Source: Serratia quinivorans (GTDB taxonomy: Bacteria > Pseudomonadota > Gammaproteobacteria > Enterobacterales > Enterobacteriaceae). Taken from it: a stretch of DNA of 64,000 bases. The position numbers and the translations under genes are program-made. Below the pieces are notes generated by a model. That model searched no databases. It was not told the DNA's origin and was given only the letters and a program-made list of their open reading frames with translations. Of the stretch, positions 1 to 9,307 are shown piece by piece; the stretch's first letter is position 1; each line of letters opens with the position of its first letter. The stretch is taken from the NCBI RefSeq assembly GCF_946227985.1, contig NZ_CAMKGL010000005.1, positions 62,001 through 126,000 of the forward strand, in the 5' to 3' direction.

Positions 1-567
1 ATCTCCACCCGCTTTAGCGTTTCACGCCAACCGGTGCGTGAAGCCTTTATCAAGCTGGCGGAGGCCGGATTGGTGCAGATCTTGCCGCAGCGCGGGACTT
101 TCGTGATGAAAATTTCCGCCAAACGGGTGGCCGACGGGCGTTTTATCCGTCAGGCGGTGGAGTGCGCAATTGTGCGCCGTGCGGCGGAACGCATCACCCA
201 GGAACAGCTGATGACGCTGGAGCATAATTTGCACCGTCAGGAGCTGGCGGCACAGAACAAGCAGACGCGTGAGTTTTTGGCGCTGGACGATGAATTTCAC
301 CAGTTGCTCACCCAGTTTGCCGAATGCCCGTTAGCCTGGGAGACCATAGAAACCATCAAGGCCACCATGGACAGGGTGCGTTTTCTCAGCCTGAGCGAGG
401 TCTCTCCGCCGGAAAGTCTGCTGCAGCAACATTACCGCATTTTTGCCGCGCTGAAGGCGCAGGATGCCGATGCCGCCGAGCGTGCCATCCATGAGCACCT
501 GCAAGAGATGATCTACTCCATTACCCCCATCTCTTTGCAAAATACCGCGTGGTTCGACGCCGAATAG
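1..567 (+). CDS. GntR-family (FCD subfamily) transcriptional regulator, 5'-truncated by window edge
   Basis: The reading frame is open from base 1, so the start lies outside the window. The visible part begins inside a winged helix-turn-helix: the stretch around VSRQPVREAFIKLAEAGLV is the recognition helix typical of GntR proteins, followed by the QRGTFV wing. The remaining ~150 residues are helical and fit an FCD ligand-binding domain, with ECAIVRRAAER and DDEFHQLL as the usual acidic and histidine-bearing helices that hold a metal and an organic acid. Proteins of this group commonly repress sugar-acid or carboxylate catabolic genes. The target is not visible here; fbaB follows 213 bp downstream on the same strand, but a functional link is only a guess. 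Confidence 0.85.
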   Translation: MSTRFSVSRQPVREAFIKLAEAGLVQILPQRGTFVMKISAKRVADGRFIRQAVECAIVRRAAERITQEQLMTLEHNLHRQELAAQNKQTREFLALDDEFHQLLTQFAECPLAWETIETIKATMDRVRFLSLSEVSPPESLLQQHYRIFAALKAQDADAAERAIHEHLQEMIYSITPISLQNTAWFDAE

Positions 568-780
568 TCAAGCTCTGACCTTCCAGGGGGCGATCGCCCC
601 CCGCTATTTGGCTTTGCAAATGGCATTTCCTCTCAATCGCATCTATTGTTTCTCCTTGCTATCAGGATTTCATTACTCTCGTTTTTACAGCTTCAATCAC
701 TGCTTTTTACTACGCGGGCAACCATTCATACCTTACTGTTTTTGCTGCCGGTGTATTAGGAAGCTCATCAGGAGTCAATC

Positions 781-1830
781 ATGACTGATATTGCGCAATT
801 GTTAGGAAAGGAAGCGGAAGACCTGTTGCAACACCGCTGTGCCACCATCCCTGCTGAGAATCTGTACCTGCCGGGCGCCGACTTTGTCGACCGGATCATG
901 ATCGATAACAACCGACCCAACACCGTCCTGCGTTCGATGCAAAGCCTGCTTAACCACGGCCGCCTGGCCGGCACCGGTTACCTGTCGATTCTGCCGGTTG
1001 ACCAGGGGATTGAGCACTCCGCCGGCGCATCTTTCGCCGCCAACCCGCTGTATTTTGATCCGAAAAATATCGTCGAACTGGCCATTGAGGCCGGTTGTAA
1101 CTGCGTCGCCTCCACTTATGGCGTGCTGGCTTCGGTATCGCGCCGCTATGCCCACAAAATCCCGTTTCTGGTCAAACTGAACCACAACGAAACCCTGAGC
1201 TATCCGACCCAGTATGACCAAACCCTGTATGCCAGCGTCGAGCAGGCTTTCAATATGGGCGCGGTCGCGGTCGGTGCTACCATTTACTTTGGTTCCGAGC
1301 AGTCGCGCCGCCAAATTGAGGAAATCTCAAGCGCCTTCGAGCGCGCCCACGAACTGGGCATGGTCACCGTACTGTGGGCCTATCTGCGTAACCCGGCATT
1401 TAACAAAGACGGGGTCGATTACCATTCCAGCGCCGATCTCACCGGCCAGGCCAACCATATTGCCGCCACTATCGGTGCCGATATCGTTAAGCAGAAAATG
1501 GCGGAAAACAACGGCGGTTATCGCGCGGTGAAATTCGGTTATACCGACGACCGCGTCTACAGCAAGCTGACTACCGACCACCCTATCGATCTGGTTCGTT
1601 ACCAGTTAGCCAACTGCTATATGGGCCGTGCCGGGTTGATCAACTCCGGTGGTGCCGCCGGTGAAAACGACCTGCAGGAATCGGTGCGCACCGCGGTCAT
1701 CAACAAGCGTGCAGGCGGCATGGGTCTGATTTTGGGGCGTAAAGCGTTCAAGAAATCGATGAAAGAAGGTGTCGCGCTGATCAATGCCGTTCAGGACACC
1801 TATCTGGATAAGAAAGTCACCATCGCCTGA
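781..1830 (+). CDS. fbaB: Class I fructose-bisphosphate aldolase (DhnA/FbaB type)
   Basis: This cytoplasmic enzyme cleaves fructose-1,6-bisphosphate to dihydroxyacetone phosphate and glyceraldehyde-3-phosphate (and the reverse), using a Schiff-base lysine instead of a metal. At 349 residues it matches the E. coli FbaB length and reads as a close homologue end to end. The segment [10 protein letters not shown] carries the expected Schiff-base lysine at about residue 237, and the C-terminal [10 protein letters not shown] is the phosphate-binding strand-loop of the DhnA barrel. The start ATG follows an AGGAGTC Shine-Dalgarno sequence. A strong terminator follows, so the gene is probably monocistronic and separate from the srl genes 265 bp downstream. 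Aldolase supply next to a hexitol operon that yields fructose-6-phosphate makes metabolic sense. Confidence 0.96.
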   Translation: MTDIAQLLGKEAEDLLQHRCATIPAENLYLPGADFVDRIMIDNNRPNTVLRSMQSLLNHGRLAGTGYLSILPVDQGIEHSAGASFAANPLYFDPKNIVELAIEAGCNCVASTYGVLASVSRRYAHKIPFLVKLNHNETLSYPTQYDQTLYASVEQAFNMGAVAVGATIYFGSEQSRRQIEEISSAFERAHELGMVTVLWAYLRNPAFNKDGVDYHSSADLTGQANHIAATIGADIVKQKMAENNGGYRAVKFGYTDDRVYSKLTTDHPIDLVRYQLANCYMGRAGLINSGGAAGENDLQESVRTAVINKRAGGMGLILGRKAFKKSMKEGVALINAVQDTYLDKKVTIA

Positions 1831-1858
1831 TCCCGTCACTCGCAAAACCTGTTAGCCC

Positions 1859-1881
1859 AGCCCGGTTCGCCGGGCTTTTTT
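1859..1881 (+). terminator. Rho-independent terminator after fbaB
   Basis: Seven-base stem AGCCCGG/CCGGGCT closed by a TTCG tetraloop and followed by a run of T. It lies 28 bp after the fbaB stop codon and separates fbaB from the srl operon. Confidence 0.9.
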
Positions 1882-1945
1882 ATGCCCTTAATCTGCTGCC
1901 ATTTTCCTCCTTGCCTAACGGCTACCGCGCTTTTATCTTATTTTT

Positions 1946-1994
1946 CTTTCATAATTAACTTTCACAATAAAATATTTATCTTTCAAACTGTGAT
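1946..1994 (+). promoter_or_regulatory. Candidate SrlR operator region and CRP half-site upstream of srlA
   Basis: Three direct copies of CTTTCA occur at 1946, 1959 and 1980 in an AT-rich stretch, followed at 1989 by TGTGA, a CRP half-site with a poor second half. DeoR-family sugar regulators such as AgaR are known to bind short repeated CTTTC-type elements, and the same hexamer recurs in front of srlR at 5249. Assigning the repeats to SrlR and the TGTGA to CRP is inference from position and motif. Confidence 0.45.
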
Positions 1995-2095
1995 CTATTT
2001 AAAACAAATCAATCCGCAAAGTGATTAGTGTAAGGCCCATGGCGACAGAGCCAGCGTTAGCTCCAGGCCATACCTTCCATCTCAGGAGAACAATA

Positions 2096-2644
2096 ATGAT
2101 TGAGCTAATCACCCACGGCGCCGAAGGGTTTATCGGCCTGTTTCAGAAAGGTGGTGAAGTGTTTGTCGGCATGGTGACCGGCATTTTACCTTTGTTAATC
2201 AGCCTGTTGGTTATTATGAACGCGTTGATCAAATTTGTTGGCCAGGAACGTATCGAACGCTTGGCGCAGCGCTGCGCGGGGAACCCGGTTTCACGCTATC
2301 TGCTGCTGCCGCTGATCGGCACCTTTGTGTTTTGCAACCCGATGACCCTCAGCCTCGGCCGCTTTATGCCCGAGAAATACAAACCCAGCTACTACGCGGC
2401 GGCGTCCTACAGCTGCCACTCGATGAATGGCCTGTTTCCGCATATCAACCCCGGCGAACTGTTCGTTTACCTCGGTATCGCCAGCGGGCTGACTACCCTC
2501 GGCCTGCCGCTGGGGCCGCTGGCGGTGAGTTATTTCCTGGTCGGGTTGTTCACCAACTTTTTCCGCGGTTGGGTCACCGATCTCACCACCAGCCTGTTCG
2601 AACGCAAGATGGGCATCCGCCTGGACCGTCAGGTACAACTTTAA
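2096..2644 (+). CDS. srlA: PTS glucitol/sorbitol-specific EIIC component
   Basis: Membrane component of the sorbitol phosphotransferase system that, with SrlE and SrlB, imports D-sorbitol as sorbitol-6-phosphate. The chosen ATG at 2096 follows CAGGAGAACAATA and gives 182 residues, close to the E. coli length; an upstream in-frame ATG would add 25 unrelated residues. The protein starts [16 protein letters not shown] and has several hydrophobic helices (about residues 20-45, 65-85, 120-160), with conserved [20 protein letters not shown] and [15 protein letters not shown] segments typical of SrlA. It is first in the srlAEBD-gutM-srlR-gutQ operon, 15 bp before srlE. Confidence 0.95.
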   Translation: MIELITHGAEGFIGLFQKGGEVFVGMVTGILPLLISLLVIMNALIKFVGQERIERLAQRCAGNPVSRYLLLPLIGTFVFCNPMTLSLGRFMPEKYKPSYYAAASYSCHSMNGLFPHINPGELFVYLGIASGLTTLGLPLGPLAVSYFLVGLFTNFFRGWVTDLTTSLFERKMGIRLDRQVQL

Positions 2645-2659
2645 TCCGTGGAGTTCAGC

Positions 2660-3640
2660 ATGAGTGCTTTTATCCGTATTGAGAAAGGCGATAGCGGCTG
2701 GGGTGGCCCGTTGCAGTTACCGATAGAGCCGGGGAAAAAAGTGGTGTACATCACTGCCGGTACCCGCCCGTCGATCGTCGACCGGCTTAGCGAACTGACC
2801 GGCTGGCCGGCCGTCGATGGCTTTAAGGAAGGTGAACCACCGGCGGAAGAGATTGGCGTGATGGTCATTGACTGTGGCGGCACCCTGCGCTGCGGTCTGT
2901 ACCCCAAACGCCGTATTCCGACGGTCAATATCCACGCCACCGGTCAATCCGGCCCGCTGGCGAAATTTATCCTCGAGGATATTTACGTTTCCGGGGTACG
3001 CGACAGCAATATCAGCCGGGTTGAATCGGCAACAGAGACGGCGCAAGCGGCCCCCGCGCCACAACCCAAGGGGCGGGATTACGACACCAGTAAAAAAATC
3101 ACTGAGCAGAGTGACGGCCTGTTGGCAAAAGTCGGCATGGGCATGGGCTCGGTGGTGGCGGTGTTCTTTCAGTCTGGTCGCGACACCATCGACACGGTAC
3201 TGAAAACCATTCTGCCGTTTATGGCATTCGTCTCGGCGCTGATCGGCATCATCATGGCCTCCGGCCTGGGGGATTTTATTGCCCACGGTCTGACGCCATT
3301 GGCCAGCAGCCCGATTGGCCTGGTAACGCTGGCGCTGATTTGTTCCTTCCCGCTGCTGTCGCCGTTCCTCGGCCCTGGCGCGGTGATAGCTCAAGTGATA
3401 GGCGTGCTGGTCGGGGTACAAATTGGCCTGGGCCATATTCCCCCCCAGTTGGCGCTGCCTGCGCTCTTTGCGATTAACGCGCAGGCCGCCTGTGACTTTA
3501 TCCCGGTGGGGCTGTCTCTGGCGGAAGCCAAGCAGGACACGGTGCGGGTCGGTGTACCTTCGGTGTTGGTCGGACGTTTCCTGACCGGCGCACCTACGGT
3601 GCTGATCGCCTGGGCCGCCTCAGCCTTCATCTACCAATAA
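2660..3640 (+). CDS. srlE: PTS glucitol/sorbitol-specific EIIB-C component
   Basis: Carries the phosphoryl group from SrlB to sorbitol and forms part of the membrane channel. The ATG at 2660 follows GTGGAGTTCAGC and gives 326 residues (E. coli SrlE is about 319). The N-terminal EIIB domain shows [11 protein letters not shown] with the phospho-accepting cysteine at about residue 72. The C-terminal half has membrane helices and the highly conserved [18 protein letters not shown] and [18 protein letters not shown] segments. An Ala/Pro-rich linker (about residues 120-140) between the two domains is a little longer than in E. coli. Lies between srlA and srlB with short gaps. Confidence 0.96.
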   Translation: MSAFIRIEKGDSGWGGPLQLPIEPGKKVVYITAGTRPSIVDRLSELTGWPAVDGFKEGEPPAEEIGVMVIDCGGTLRCGLYPKRRIPTVNIHATGQSGPLAKFILEDIYVSGVRDSNISRVESATETAQAAPAPQPKGRDYDTSKKITEQSDGLLAKVGMGMGSVVAVFFQSGRDTIDTVLKTILPFMAFVSALIGIIMASGLGDFIAHGLTPLASSPIGLVTLALICSFPLLSPFLGPGAVIAQVIGVLVGVQIGLGHIPPQLALPALFAINAQAACDFIPVGLSLAEAKQDTVRVGVPSVLVGRFLTGAPTVLIAWAASAFIYQ

Positions 3641-3662
3641 CTTTTACTGCCAGGGGCTAGCC

Positions 3663-4025
3663 ATGAACACCATTTTCCAAACCACCATCACCCAGATTGG
3701 CGACAGTGCTCGCGAGGCACTGCTGGACGACATGCTGATCACCTTCCGTGAAGGGGCACCGGCAGATATCGAAGAGTTTTGCTTCATCCATCGGCACGGC
3801 AATACCCTCGGCGAACTGCAGGCTGGCGGCTGGATGGAGTTGGCGGAGCAGCGTTATCCCATTACCGCCGTTGGTGACGTCGCCAACCAAAACCTGCGTG
3901 AACTGGGCCACCTTACCGTGCGTTTCGACGGGGAAAATCAGGCCGAATTTCCCGGTTCTATCCACGTGGCCGGTACCACGCCGGTTGATATCCCGTTAGG
4001 CAGTACGCTGAAATTTATCGCATAA
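3663..4025 (+). CDS. srlB: PTS glucitol/sorbitol-specific EIIA component
   Basis: Soluble EIIA that takes phosphate from HPr and passes it to the EIIB cysteine of SrlE. It has 120 residues, a normal length for the family. The motif EFCFIHRHG contains His43 and His45; His43 is at the position of the phosphorylated histidine in glucitol EIIA. The C-terminal HVAGTTPVDIPLGSTLKF is the usual end of this small beta barrel. A GGGGC ribosome-binding sequence precedes the ATG, 22 bp after srlE, and srlD begins 10 bp after its stop. Confidence 0.95.
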   Translation: MNTIFQTTITQIGDSAREALLDDMLITFREGAPADIEEFCFIHRHGNTLGELQAGGWMELAEQRYPITAVGDVANQNLRELGHLTVRFDGENQAEFPGSIHVAGTTPVDIPLGSTLKFIA

Positions 4026-4035
4026 GGAGTAGACC

Positions 4036-4815
4036 ATGTCTGAAGTAGCTGTTGTGATTGGCGGAGGCCAAACATTAGGTGCATTTTTGTGCCTGGGACT
4101 GGCGCAGGCGGGTTACCGCGTGGCGGTAGCCGATTTAAACGCGGATAACGCCCGCCAGGTGGCGCAGCAGATTAACCACCAATACGGCGCTGGCATCGCG
4201 CAGGGTTTCCAGGCCGATGCCACCGATGAACAAAGCGTCATGGCCCTGGCGGCGGCAGTGGATAAAAAATTTGGCCAGGTCAATCTGTTGGTGTACAGCG
4301 CCGGTATCGCCAAGGCCGCACCGATCATCGATTTTCCATTAGGGGATTTTGATCGCTCGCTGCAGGTCAATCTGGTGGGGTATTTCCTCTGTGCTCGTGA
4401 GTTTTCCCGCCTGATGATCCGTGACGGCCTTGCCGGGCGAATCATTCAGATCAACTCCAAGTCCGGCAAGGTTGGTAGCAAACACAACTCGGGCTACAGC
4501 GCAGCCAAGTTCGGCGGTGTTGGGCTGACTCAGTCACTGGCGCTCGATCTGGCGGAATACGGAATTACCGTGCATTCACTGATGCTCGGCAACCTGCTGA
4601 AGTCACCCATGTTCCAGTCGCTACTGCCGCAGTACGCACAAAAACTGGGGATCGCGCCGGATGAAGTTGAAAAATATTACACCGATAAGGTGCCGTTGAA
4701 ACGCGGTTGTGATTACCAGGACGTGCTGAATACCCTGCTGTTTTACGCCAGCGATAAAGCGTCTTATTGCACGGGGCAGTCGATCAACATTACCGGCGGT
4801 CAGGTGATGTTCTGA
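4036..4815 (+). CDS. srlD: Sorbitol-6-phosphate 2-dehydrogenase
   Basis: Short-chain dehydrogenase that oxidises D-sorbitol-6-phosphate to fructose-6-phosphate with NAD+, joining sorbitol uptake to glycolysis. It has 259 residues. The Rossmann nucleotide loop is IGGGQTLGAFLC (residues 8-19), NLLVYSAG is the NNAG-equivalent strand, and the catalytic set is Ser around 141-143 with Tyr154 and Lys158 in GYSAAK. An AAGGAG Shine-Dalgarno sequence lies just before the ATG. A palindromic hairpin lies between this gene and gutM, which may lower expression of the regulatory genes relative to the enzymes. Confidence 0.96.
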   Translation: MSEVAVVIGGGQTLGAFLCLGLAQAGYRVAVADLNADNARQVAQQINHQYGAGIAQGFQADATDEQSVMALAAAVDKKFGQVNLLVYSAGIAKAAPIIDFPLGDFDRSLQVNLVGYFLCAREFSRLMIRDGLAGRIIQINSKSGKVGSKHNSGYSAAKFGGVGLTQSLALDLAEYGITVHSLMLGNLLKSPMFQSLLPQYAQKLGIAPDEVEKYYTDKVPLKRGCDYQDVLNTLLFYASDKASYCTGQSINITGGQVMF

Positions 4816-4826
4816 TTGAGTTTTGG

Positions 4827-4850
4827 TTCCCTCTCCGTCTGGAGAGGGAA
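4827..4850. repeat. Palindromic hairpin between srlD and gutM (CCCTCTCC family)
   Basis: Perfect 10-base stem TTCCCTCTCC/GGAGAGGGAA with a GTCT loop. It has no T-run, so it does not look like a standard terminator. An almost identical element occurs at 7086-7109 after the last gene of the same operon, which suggests a dispersed REP-like palindrome that may stabilise the upstream srlAEBD message. Confidence 0.8.
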
Positions 4851-4867
4851 GATACACAGGAGATACT

Positions 4868-5224
4868 ATGACCCAGGCATTAATCATCTTCGCCGTGCTG
4901 GCCTGGCTGCTGCAAATCGCGCTCGGATGGTGGCAGCTCCAGCGTTTCAACCGTGCCTTCGACCGCCTGTGCCAATTGGGCCGCGTCGGTGTCGGACGTT
5001 CCAGCGGGCGCTTTCGGCCACGGGTGGTGCTGGCGCTGGCCTTCGATGCAGAACGGCGAGTGTGCGGCAGCATGTTGATGCGCGGCCTGACCATTTTTGC
5101 CCAACCGCGGCCAATCGACCGGTTGCATGGCCTGCACCAGAGCGATCTGCACCCGGATGTGATCTTCCCCGAGGATCGTGCATGCCAGACAGCACTATCG
5201 TTAGCGATTGCCCCTAAATCATGA
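4868..5224 (+). CDS. gutM: Glucitol operon activator GutM
   Basis: Small regulatory protein that in E. coli activates transcription of the glucitol operon together with the repressor SrlR. The ATG at 4868 follows ACAGGAGATACT and gives 118 residues, matching the family. There is one N-terminal membrane-like helix (about residues 3-20, ALIIFAVLAWLLQIALGWW), followed by a basic segment and conserved GRSSGRFRPRV and ALAFDAERRVCG stretches. How it activates is not evident from the sequence. It is placed as in E. coli, between srlD and srlR. Confidence 0.9.
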   Translation: MTQALIIFAVLAWLLQIALGWWQLQRFNRAFDRLCQLGRVGVGRSSGRFRPRVVLALAFDAERRVCGSMLMRGLTIFAQPRPIDRLHGLHQSDLHPDVIFPEDRACQTALSLAIAPKS

Positions 5225-5226
5225 TA

Positions 5227-5254
5227 TTTTCACATTAAAAGACATTACCTTTCA
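5227..5254 (+). promoter_or_regulatory. Candidate internal operator/promoter region before srlR
   Basis: In the 83-bp gap between gutM and srlR, TTTTCACATT and ACCTTTCATG repeat the CTTTCA/TTTCA hexamer found three times in front of srlA. This is consistent with autoregulation of srlR, inferred from the shared motif only. Confidence 0.35.
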
Positions 5255-5307
5255 TGTTGAATTATTCATTAAAGGGAAATGCTCAACTCTTGTGAACAGG
5301 ACGGGCT

Positions 5308-6081
5308 ATGAAACCAAAGCAGCGACAGGCCGCTATCCTTGAATATCTGCAGCGACATGGCAAAACGGCAGTGGATGCCCTGGCGGTACATTTTGCCACC
5401 ACCGGCACCACCATTCGTAAAGATCTCACCCTCTTGGAAGACGAAGGCGAGGTGATCCGCACCTACGGCGGCGTGGTACTCAGCCGCGACGATGGGGACC
5501 AGCCCATCGACCGAAAAACGCATATCAACACCGAAAAGAAACGCCAGATCGCCTACGCCGCCATCAAGTTGATCAACGACGGTGACTCGCTGATATTCGA
5601 TGCCGGCAGTACGGTACTGCAAATGGTCCCGCATCTGGCGCAGTTCAATAACATCACGGTAATGACCAACAGCCTGCACATCGTCAATGCGCTGGTGGAG
5701 CTGGATAACGACCAGACCATCCTGATGCCCGGCGGCACCTATCGCAAAAAATCGGCGTCCTTCCACGGCAGTCTGGCGGAGTCGGCTTTCCAGCAGTTCA
5801 GCTTTGATAAGCTGTTTATCGGTGCAGACGGCGTGGATCTCAATGCCGGTGTCACCACCTTTAACGAAGTGCATAACGTCAGCAAGGCGATGTGCGAAGC
5901 CGCCAGCCGCATTATCCTGCTGGTGGATTCGTCAAAATTCGGCCGCAAAAGCCCCAATGTGGTTTGCGATCTGAGCGCCGTCGATACGTTGATCACCGAT
6001 AAAAACATCAACCCGGATTATCTCGCCGCGCTGCAAGCGAAAGGCATCAATATCCTTCTGGTAGGAGATTCTGATGAGTAA
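5308..6081 (+). CDS. srlR: Glucitol operon repressor, DeoR family
   Basis: DNA-binding repressor of the sorbitol operon that responds to a sugar phosphate. It has 257 residues. The N-terminal DeoR-type helix-turn-helix is residues 1-57: [20 protein letters not shown], then [23 protein letters not shown]. The C-terminal DeoRC sensor domain starts about residue 70 with [10 protein letters not shown], followed by [11 protein letters not shown] and the [18 protein letters not shown] ligand-site loop. Its end overlaps the start of gutQ by 8 bp, so the two are translationally coupled. Confidence 0.94.
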   Translation: MKPKQRQAAILEYLQRHGKTAVDALAVHFATTGTTIRKDLTLLEDEGEVIRTYGGVVLSRDDGDQPIDRKTHINTEKKRQIAYAAIKLINDGDSLIFDAGSTVLQMVPHLAQFNNITVMTNSLHIVNALVELDNDQTILMPGGTYRKKSASFHGSLAESAFQQFSFDKLFIGADGVDLNAGVTTFNEVHNVSKAMCEAASRIILLVDSSKFGRKSPNVVCDLSAVDTLITDKNINPDYLAALQAKGINILLVGDSDE

Positions 6082-7045
6082 TAGTGCCGCCCTGCTGGCC
6101 TTTGCCCGCGAAACGCTGGAAATTGAACTGGCCGAAGCACAACGCCTGCTGGCACGACTGGACGACAACTTCGTCTGTGCCTGCGAACTGCTGCTGAACT
6201 GCCGCGGCAAGGCGGTGATTTCCGGCATCGGTAAATCCGGCCATATCGGTAAAAAAATTGCCGCCTCGCTGGCCAGTACCGGCACCCCGTCATTCTTCGT
6301 GCACCCGGCGGAAGCGCTGCACGGCGATCTCGGTATGATCGGTGCCGACGACGTGGTGGTGTTCATCTCCTACTCGGGCCGTGCCAAAGAGCTGGATCTG
6401 ATCCTGCCGCTGCTGGCGGAAAATAACATCCCGGTGATCGCCATTACCGGCGGCAAAGAGTCACCGCTGGCCCAGGCGGCGGCCTGCGTGCTGGACATCA
6501 GCGTTGAACGTGAGGCATGCCCGATGGGGCTGGCACCGACCTCCAGCGCGGTCAATACGCTGATGATGGGCGATGCACTGGCGATGGCACTGATGCGTCA
6601 ACGCGGTTTCAACGCCGAAGACTTTGCTCGTTCGCATCCGGGCGGCAGTCTGGGCGCACGCCTGCTGAACCGGGTACATCACCTGATGCGCACCGGCGAT
6701 CGCCTGCCGCAGGTCGGTGAAAGCGCCAACGTTATGGAAGCGATGCTGGAACTGAGCCGTACCGGGTTGGGACTGGTGCCAGTGTGCGACGCACAGCAGA
6801 AAGTGGTAGGGGTGTTTACCGACGGCGACCTGCGTCGCTGGCTGGTGAAAGGCAATAGCCTGCAGGATGCGTTAAGTCCGGCGATCACCCGCCCCGGCTA
6901 CCGTTTACCGGAACAATGGCGCGCCGGAGAAGCACTGGAAGCGTTGCACGAACAGCACATCAGCGCTGCGCCGGTGGTCAATCTTGAGGGGGTGTTGGTG
7001 GGTGCCATCAACCTGCACGACCTGCATCAGGCCGGTATCGGCTGA
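6074..7045 (+). CDS. gutQ: Arabinose-5-phosphate isomerase GutQ
   Basis: Interconverts ribulose-5-phosphate and D-arabinose-5-phosphate, the precursor of Kdo in lipopolysaccharide, and is a paralogue of KdsD. It has 323 residues. A SIS domain spans about residues 30-165 ([26 protein letters not shown] and a [11 protein letters not shown] loop), followed by two CBS domains (about 205-260 and 270-323). In E. coli it is likewise the last gene of the glucitol operon. The ATG lies within the srlR coding sequence, preceded by a GGAG Shine-Dalgarno sequence. Confidence 0.94.
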   Translation: MSNSAALLAFARETLEIELAEAQRLLARLDDNFVCACELLLNCRGKAVISGIGKSGHIGKKIAASLASTGTPSFFVHPAEALHGDLGMIGADDVVVFISYSGRAKELDLILPLLAENNIPVIAITGGKESPLAQAAACVLDISVEREACPMGLAPTSSAVNTLMMGDALAMALMRQRGFNAEDFARSHPGGSLGARLLNRVHHLMRTGDRLPQVGESANVMEAMLELSRTGLGLVPVCDAQQKVVGVFTDGDLRRWLVKGNSLQDALSPAITRPGYRLPEQWRAGEALEALHEQHISAAPVVNLEGVLVGAINLHDLHQAGIG

Positions 7046-7085
7046 CCGCATTAACTAATGCTTGCCCATGGCGGCAATAATATTG

Positions 7086-7109
7086 TCCCCTCTCCTTAGG
7101 GAGAGGGGA
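7086..7109. repeat. Palindromic hairpin after gutQ (CCCTCTCC family)
   Basis: Perfect 10-base stem TCCCCTCTCC/GGAGAGGGGA with a TTAG loop, lacking a T-run. It shares the CCCTCTCC-N4-GGAGAGGG core with 4827-4850. It lies between the convergent ends of gutQ and ivy. Confidence 0.8.
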
Positions 7110-7131
7110 TACGTACGACGCTAAAGTCCGC

Positions 7132-7590
7132 TTATTTCCAGTCCGGATTATTCTCGAACTGTTGTTTCAACAGCGCCTTCATGTCCTCGTCCGGCTTGCC
7201 CAGCCATTGGTATTTAGCGTATTTCTTCGGATGATCAATCGCTTCCGGCTTATTCGCCACTTCGACGCGTACCGCCCAGGCCTGCGACTTGTCTTCTTTA
7301 AACGCCACCATCATAAAGTTGTTGGCGCAATCGTGGGGTTTACAGATATTACCCACCAGATAGTTTTGCCCCTTCCAGCTCAGGCTTTGCGCCGGGGTTG
7401 AGGTCCCAATCCCTTTGCGCGCCCAGCCCGGCAAACGGGCATGCCCCTTCACCATGTTCTGCCAACTGGTCTGATAGCCAGGCTGCTGGATCACATCGGA
7501 AGTCGTGACGATCTGCTGGGCAAAGCCACCCACGCTGAAGCTGAGCAATGCGCCGAAGATGGCGCCGCGAAGTGCGTTTTGTCCTGTCAT
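7132..7590 (-). CDS. ivy: Ivy-family inhibitor of C-type (vertebrate) lysozyme, periplasmic
   Basis: Periplasmic protein that blocks the active site of C-type lysozyme and so protects peptidoglycan. It has 152 residues with a signal peptide of about 24 (hydrophobic FGALLSFSVGGFAQ). The diagnostic inhibitory loop CKPHDC is present, with two cysteines that form a disulfide in the family. The GWARKGIGTSTPAQ segment before it is also typical. Transcribed alone, convergent with gutQ, 86 bp after thiD on the same strand. A hairpin near 7621-7638 between thiD and ivy may reduce readthrough. Confidence 0.88.
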   Translation of the reverse strand: MTGQNALRGAIFGALLSFSVGGFAQQIVTTSDVIQQPGYQTSWQNMVKGHARLPGWARKGIGTSTPAQSLSWKGQNYLVGNICKPHDCANNFMMVAFKEDKSQAWAVRVEVANKPEAIDHPKKYAKYQWLGKPDEDMKALLKQQFENNPDWK

Positions 7591-7676
7591 GGCCTTCTCC
7601 CTTGATAAAATTTAATCGCACCCGGCCAATACCGGGCCTGGATCTAGTCAGACCACAAGGGTAGCAAAAAGTTGGC

Positions 7677-8477
7677 TCACCACCAGGCGTGAAAATGATG
7701 TACCGGCCCGATGCCGTGCCCCACTTCCAGCGTATCGGCCTGCTGCAAGGCTTTTTGCAGATAATCCTTGGCGGCAGCCACCGTGCCTGCCCAGTCGTCG
7801 TGACGCGGACGCAGGGCGGCCAATGCGGCAGACAGCGTGCAGCCGGTGCCGTGCGTATGGCGGGTCGCTACGCGCGGCGCGGTAAAGCGTTGCTCCAGTC
7901 CCGCACTGAACAGCCAGTCCGGGCTTTCGCTTTCGCTAAGATGGCCGCCCTTCATCAATACCGCCTGGCAACCCATCGCCAACAGTGCCCGCCCCTGTTC
8001 ACGCATCTGGCGTTCATTTTCCGCCGGGGCGCATTCCAGCAGGGCCGCCGCCTCCGGCAGGTTCGGCGTGATGATCGACACCAGCGGCAGCAGCTCGCGA
8101 CGAATCGATTCCACCGCCTCCGGCGCCAGCAGAGGATCGCCGCTTTTCGCCAGCATCACCGTATCCAGCACCACAAACGACGGCTGATAGTGACGTAAAC
8201 GCTCCGCGACCGCCTGCACAATGTCGGCGTTGGCCAACATGCCAATCTTGGTGCTGTCGATACGCAGATCGCTGAACACGGAATCAAGCTGGGCGGCGAC
8301 AAAAGCCGGTTCGATGTTATACACCGACTGCACGCCGCGGGTATTTTGCGCCACCAGCGCGGTGATCGCTGAGGCACCGTAGGCCCCCAGCGCGGAGAAG
8401 GCTTTCAGGTCGGCCTGGATCCCGGCCCCCCCGCTCGGATCGGTACCGGCGATGGTCAACGCGTTAATCCGTTTCAT
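7677..8477 (-). CDS. thiD: Hydroxymethylpyrimidine/phosphomethylpyrimidine kinase
   Basis: Phosphorylates hydroxymethylpyrimidine twice to give HMP pyrophosphate for thiamine phosphate synthesis. It has 266 residues with a ribokinase-type fold: substrate loop [18 protein letters not shown] near the N-terminus, MLANADIV and [16 protein letters not shown] in the middle, and the ATP/anion-hole motif [12 protein letters not shown] near residue 210. Its ATG overlaps the stop of thiM by 4 bp, so the pair is translationally coupled under the upstream TPP riboswitch. Confidence 0.95.
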   Translation of the reverse strand: MKRINALTIAGTDPSGGAGIQADLKAFSALGAYGASAITALVAQNTRGVQSVYNIEPAFVAAQLDSVFSDLRIDSTKIGMLANADIVQAVAERLRHYQPSFVVLDTVMLAKSGDPLLAPEAVESIRRELLPLVSIITPNLPEAAALLECAPAENERQMREQGRALLAMGCQAVLMKGGHLSESESPDWLFSAGLEQRFTAPRVATRHTHGTGCTLSAALAALRPRHDDWAGTVAAAKDYLQKALQQADTLEVGHGIGPVHHFHAWW

Positions 8478-9268
8478 TGCAGATCCTCCGGGCGCAGTTG
8501 GTACAGCGCGTCGAGGAATGCCGGGGTAAAACTGCCCGGCCCGGCGGCGCGGTGCGTGGCCATCTCACCGCAAAGTGACATCACCCGGCAGGCAGTCGCC
8601 ACGTTGTCCAGGCGATCGCCCGGCAGGCTGCAAAATGCCGCCACCACGGCCGAAAGTGCGCAACCGGTACCCACCACTCGCGTCATCAGCACGTCGCCCC
8701 CGGCAACCGCCCAGTCACGCTGGCCGTCGGTGATGTAATCCACCACGCCGGTCACCGCCACCACCGCCCCGCTGAGACAAGCCAGCTCCCGCGCCGCCGG
8801 TAACGCCGCCAGTGAATCGTCAGCGCTGTCGACGCCGCGGCCACTCGCCTGCAGGCCACTCAGCGCCATGATTTCAGAAGCGTTGCCGCGGATTGCCGCC
8901 GGCTTTTCGCCCAGCAAATCTTGGGCAAAGGCGGTGCGATACGCCAGCCCGCCGACGGCGACCGGATCCAGCGCCCAGGGCGTGCCTGCCGCATTGGCGG
9001 CTTCTACAGCTGCCAGCATGGATTCGGCCCGCGAGGCATTGAGCGTGCCGATATTGACCAGCAAGGCATCCGCCAGCTGGCTGAACTGCGCCGCTTCGGT
9101 CGGCTCCACCACCATTGCCGGGGAAGCGCCGAGCGCCAGCAACACGTTTGCCGTTAGCTCCTGCACCACGTCGTTGGTCAGGCAATGAATCAATGGAGGT
9201 TGGCGTTTAAATTGGGTTAAACAGGCCGCGGCGCGGGCGCCGGGTAAAACATCAGGTCGAGCGAGCAT
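8474..9268 (-). CDS. thiM: Hydroxyethylthiazole kinase
   Basis: Salvage enzyme that phosphorylates 4-methyl-5-(2-hydroxyethyl)thiazole. It has 264 residues and a ribokinase-like fold. Family motifs visible are [28 protein letters not shown] at the N-terminus, [24 protein letters not shown], and the catalytic [13 protein letters not shown] close to residue 200. It is the first gene of a two-gene thiMD operon, starts about 40 bp after the TPP aptamer, and overlaps thiD by 4 bp. Confidence 0.95.
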   Translation of the reverse strand: MLARPDVLPGARAAACLTQFKRQPPLIHCLTNDVVQELTANVLLALGASPAMVVEPTEAAQFSQLADALLVNIGTLNASRAESMLAAVEAANAAGTPWALDPVAVGGLAYRTAFAQDLLGEKPAAIRGNASEIMALSGLQASGRGVDSADDSLAALPAARELACLSGAVVAVTGVVDYITDGQRDWAVAGGDVLMTRVVGTGCALSAVVAAFCSLPGDRLDNVATACRVMSLCGEMATHRAAGPGSFTPAFLDALYQLRPEDLQ

Positions 9269-9307
9269 ATTCCTCCCAACCGGCGTTCAAGAAGGCGGGT
9301 ACCGGTT

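Noticed and set aside
7619-7638. Short GC-rich inverted repeat between thiD and ivy.
   Set aside because: The stem is imperfect and has no T-run. It is noted in the ivy entry, but not strong enough to call a terminator.
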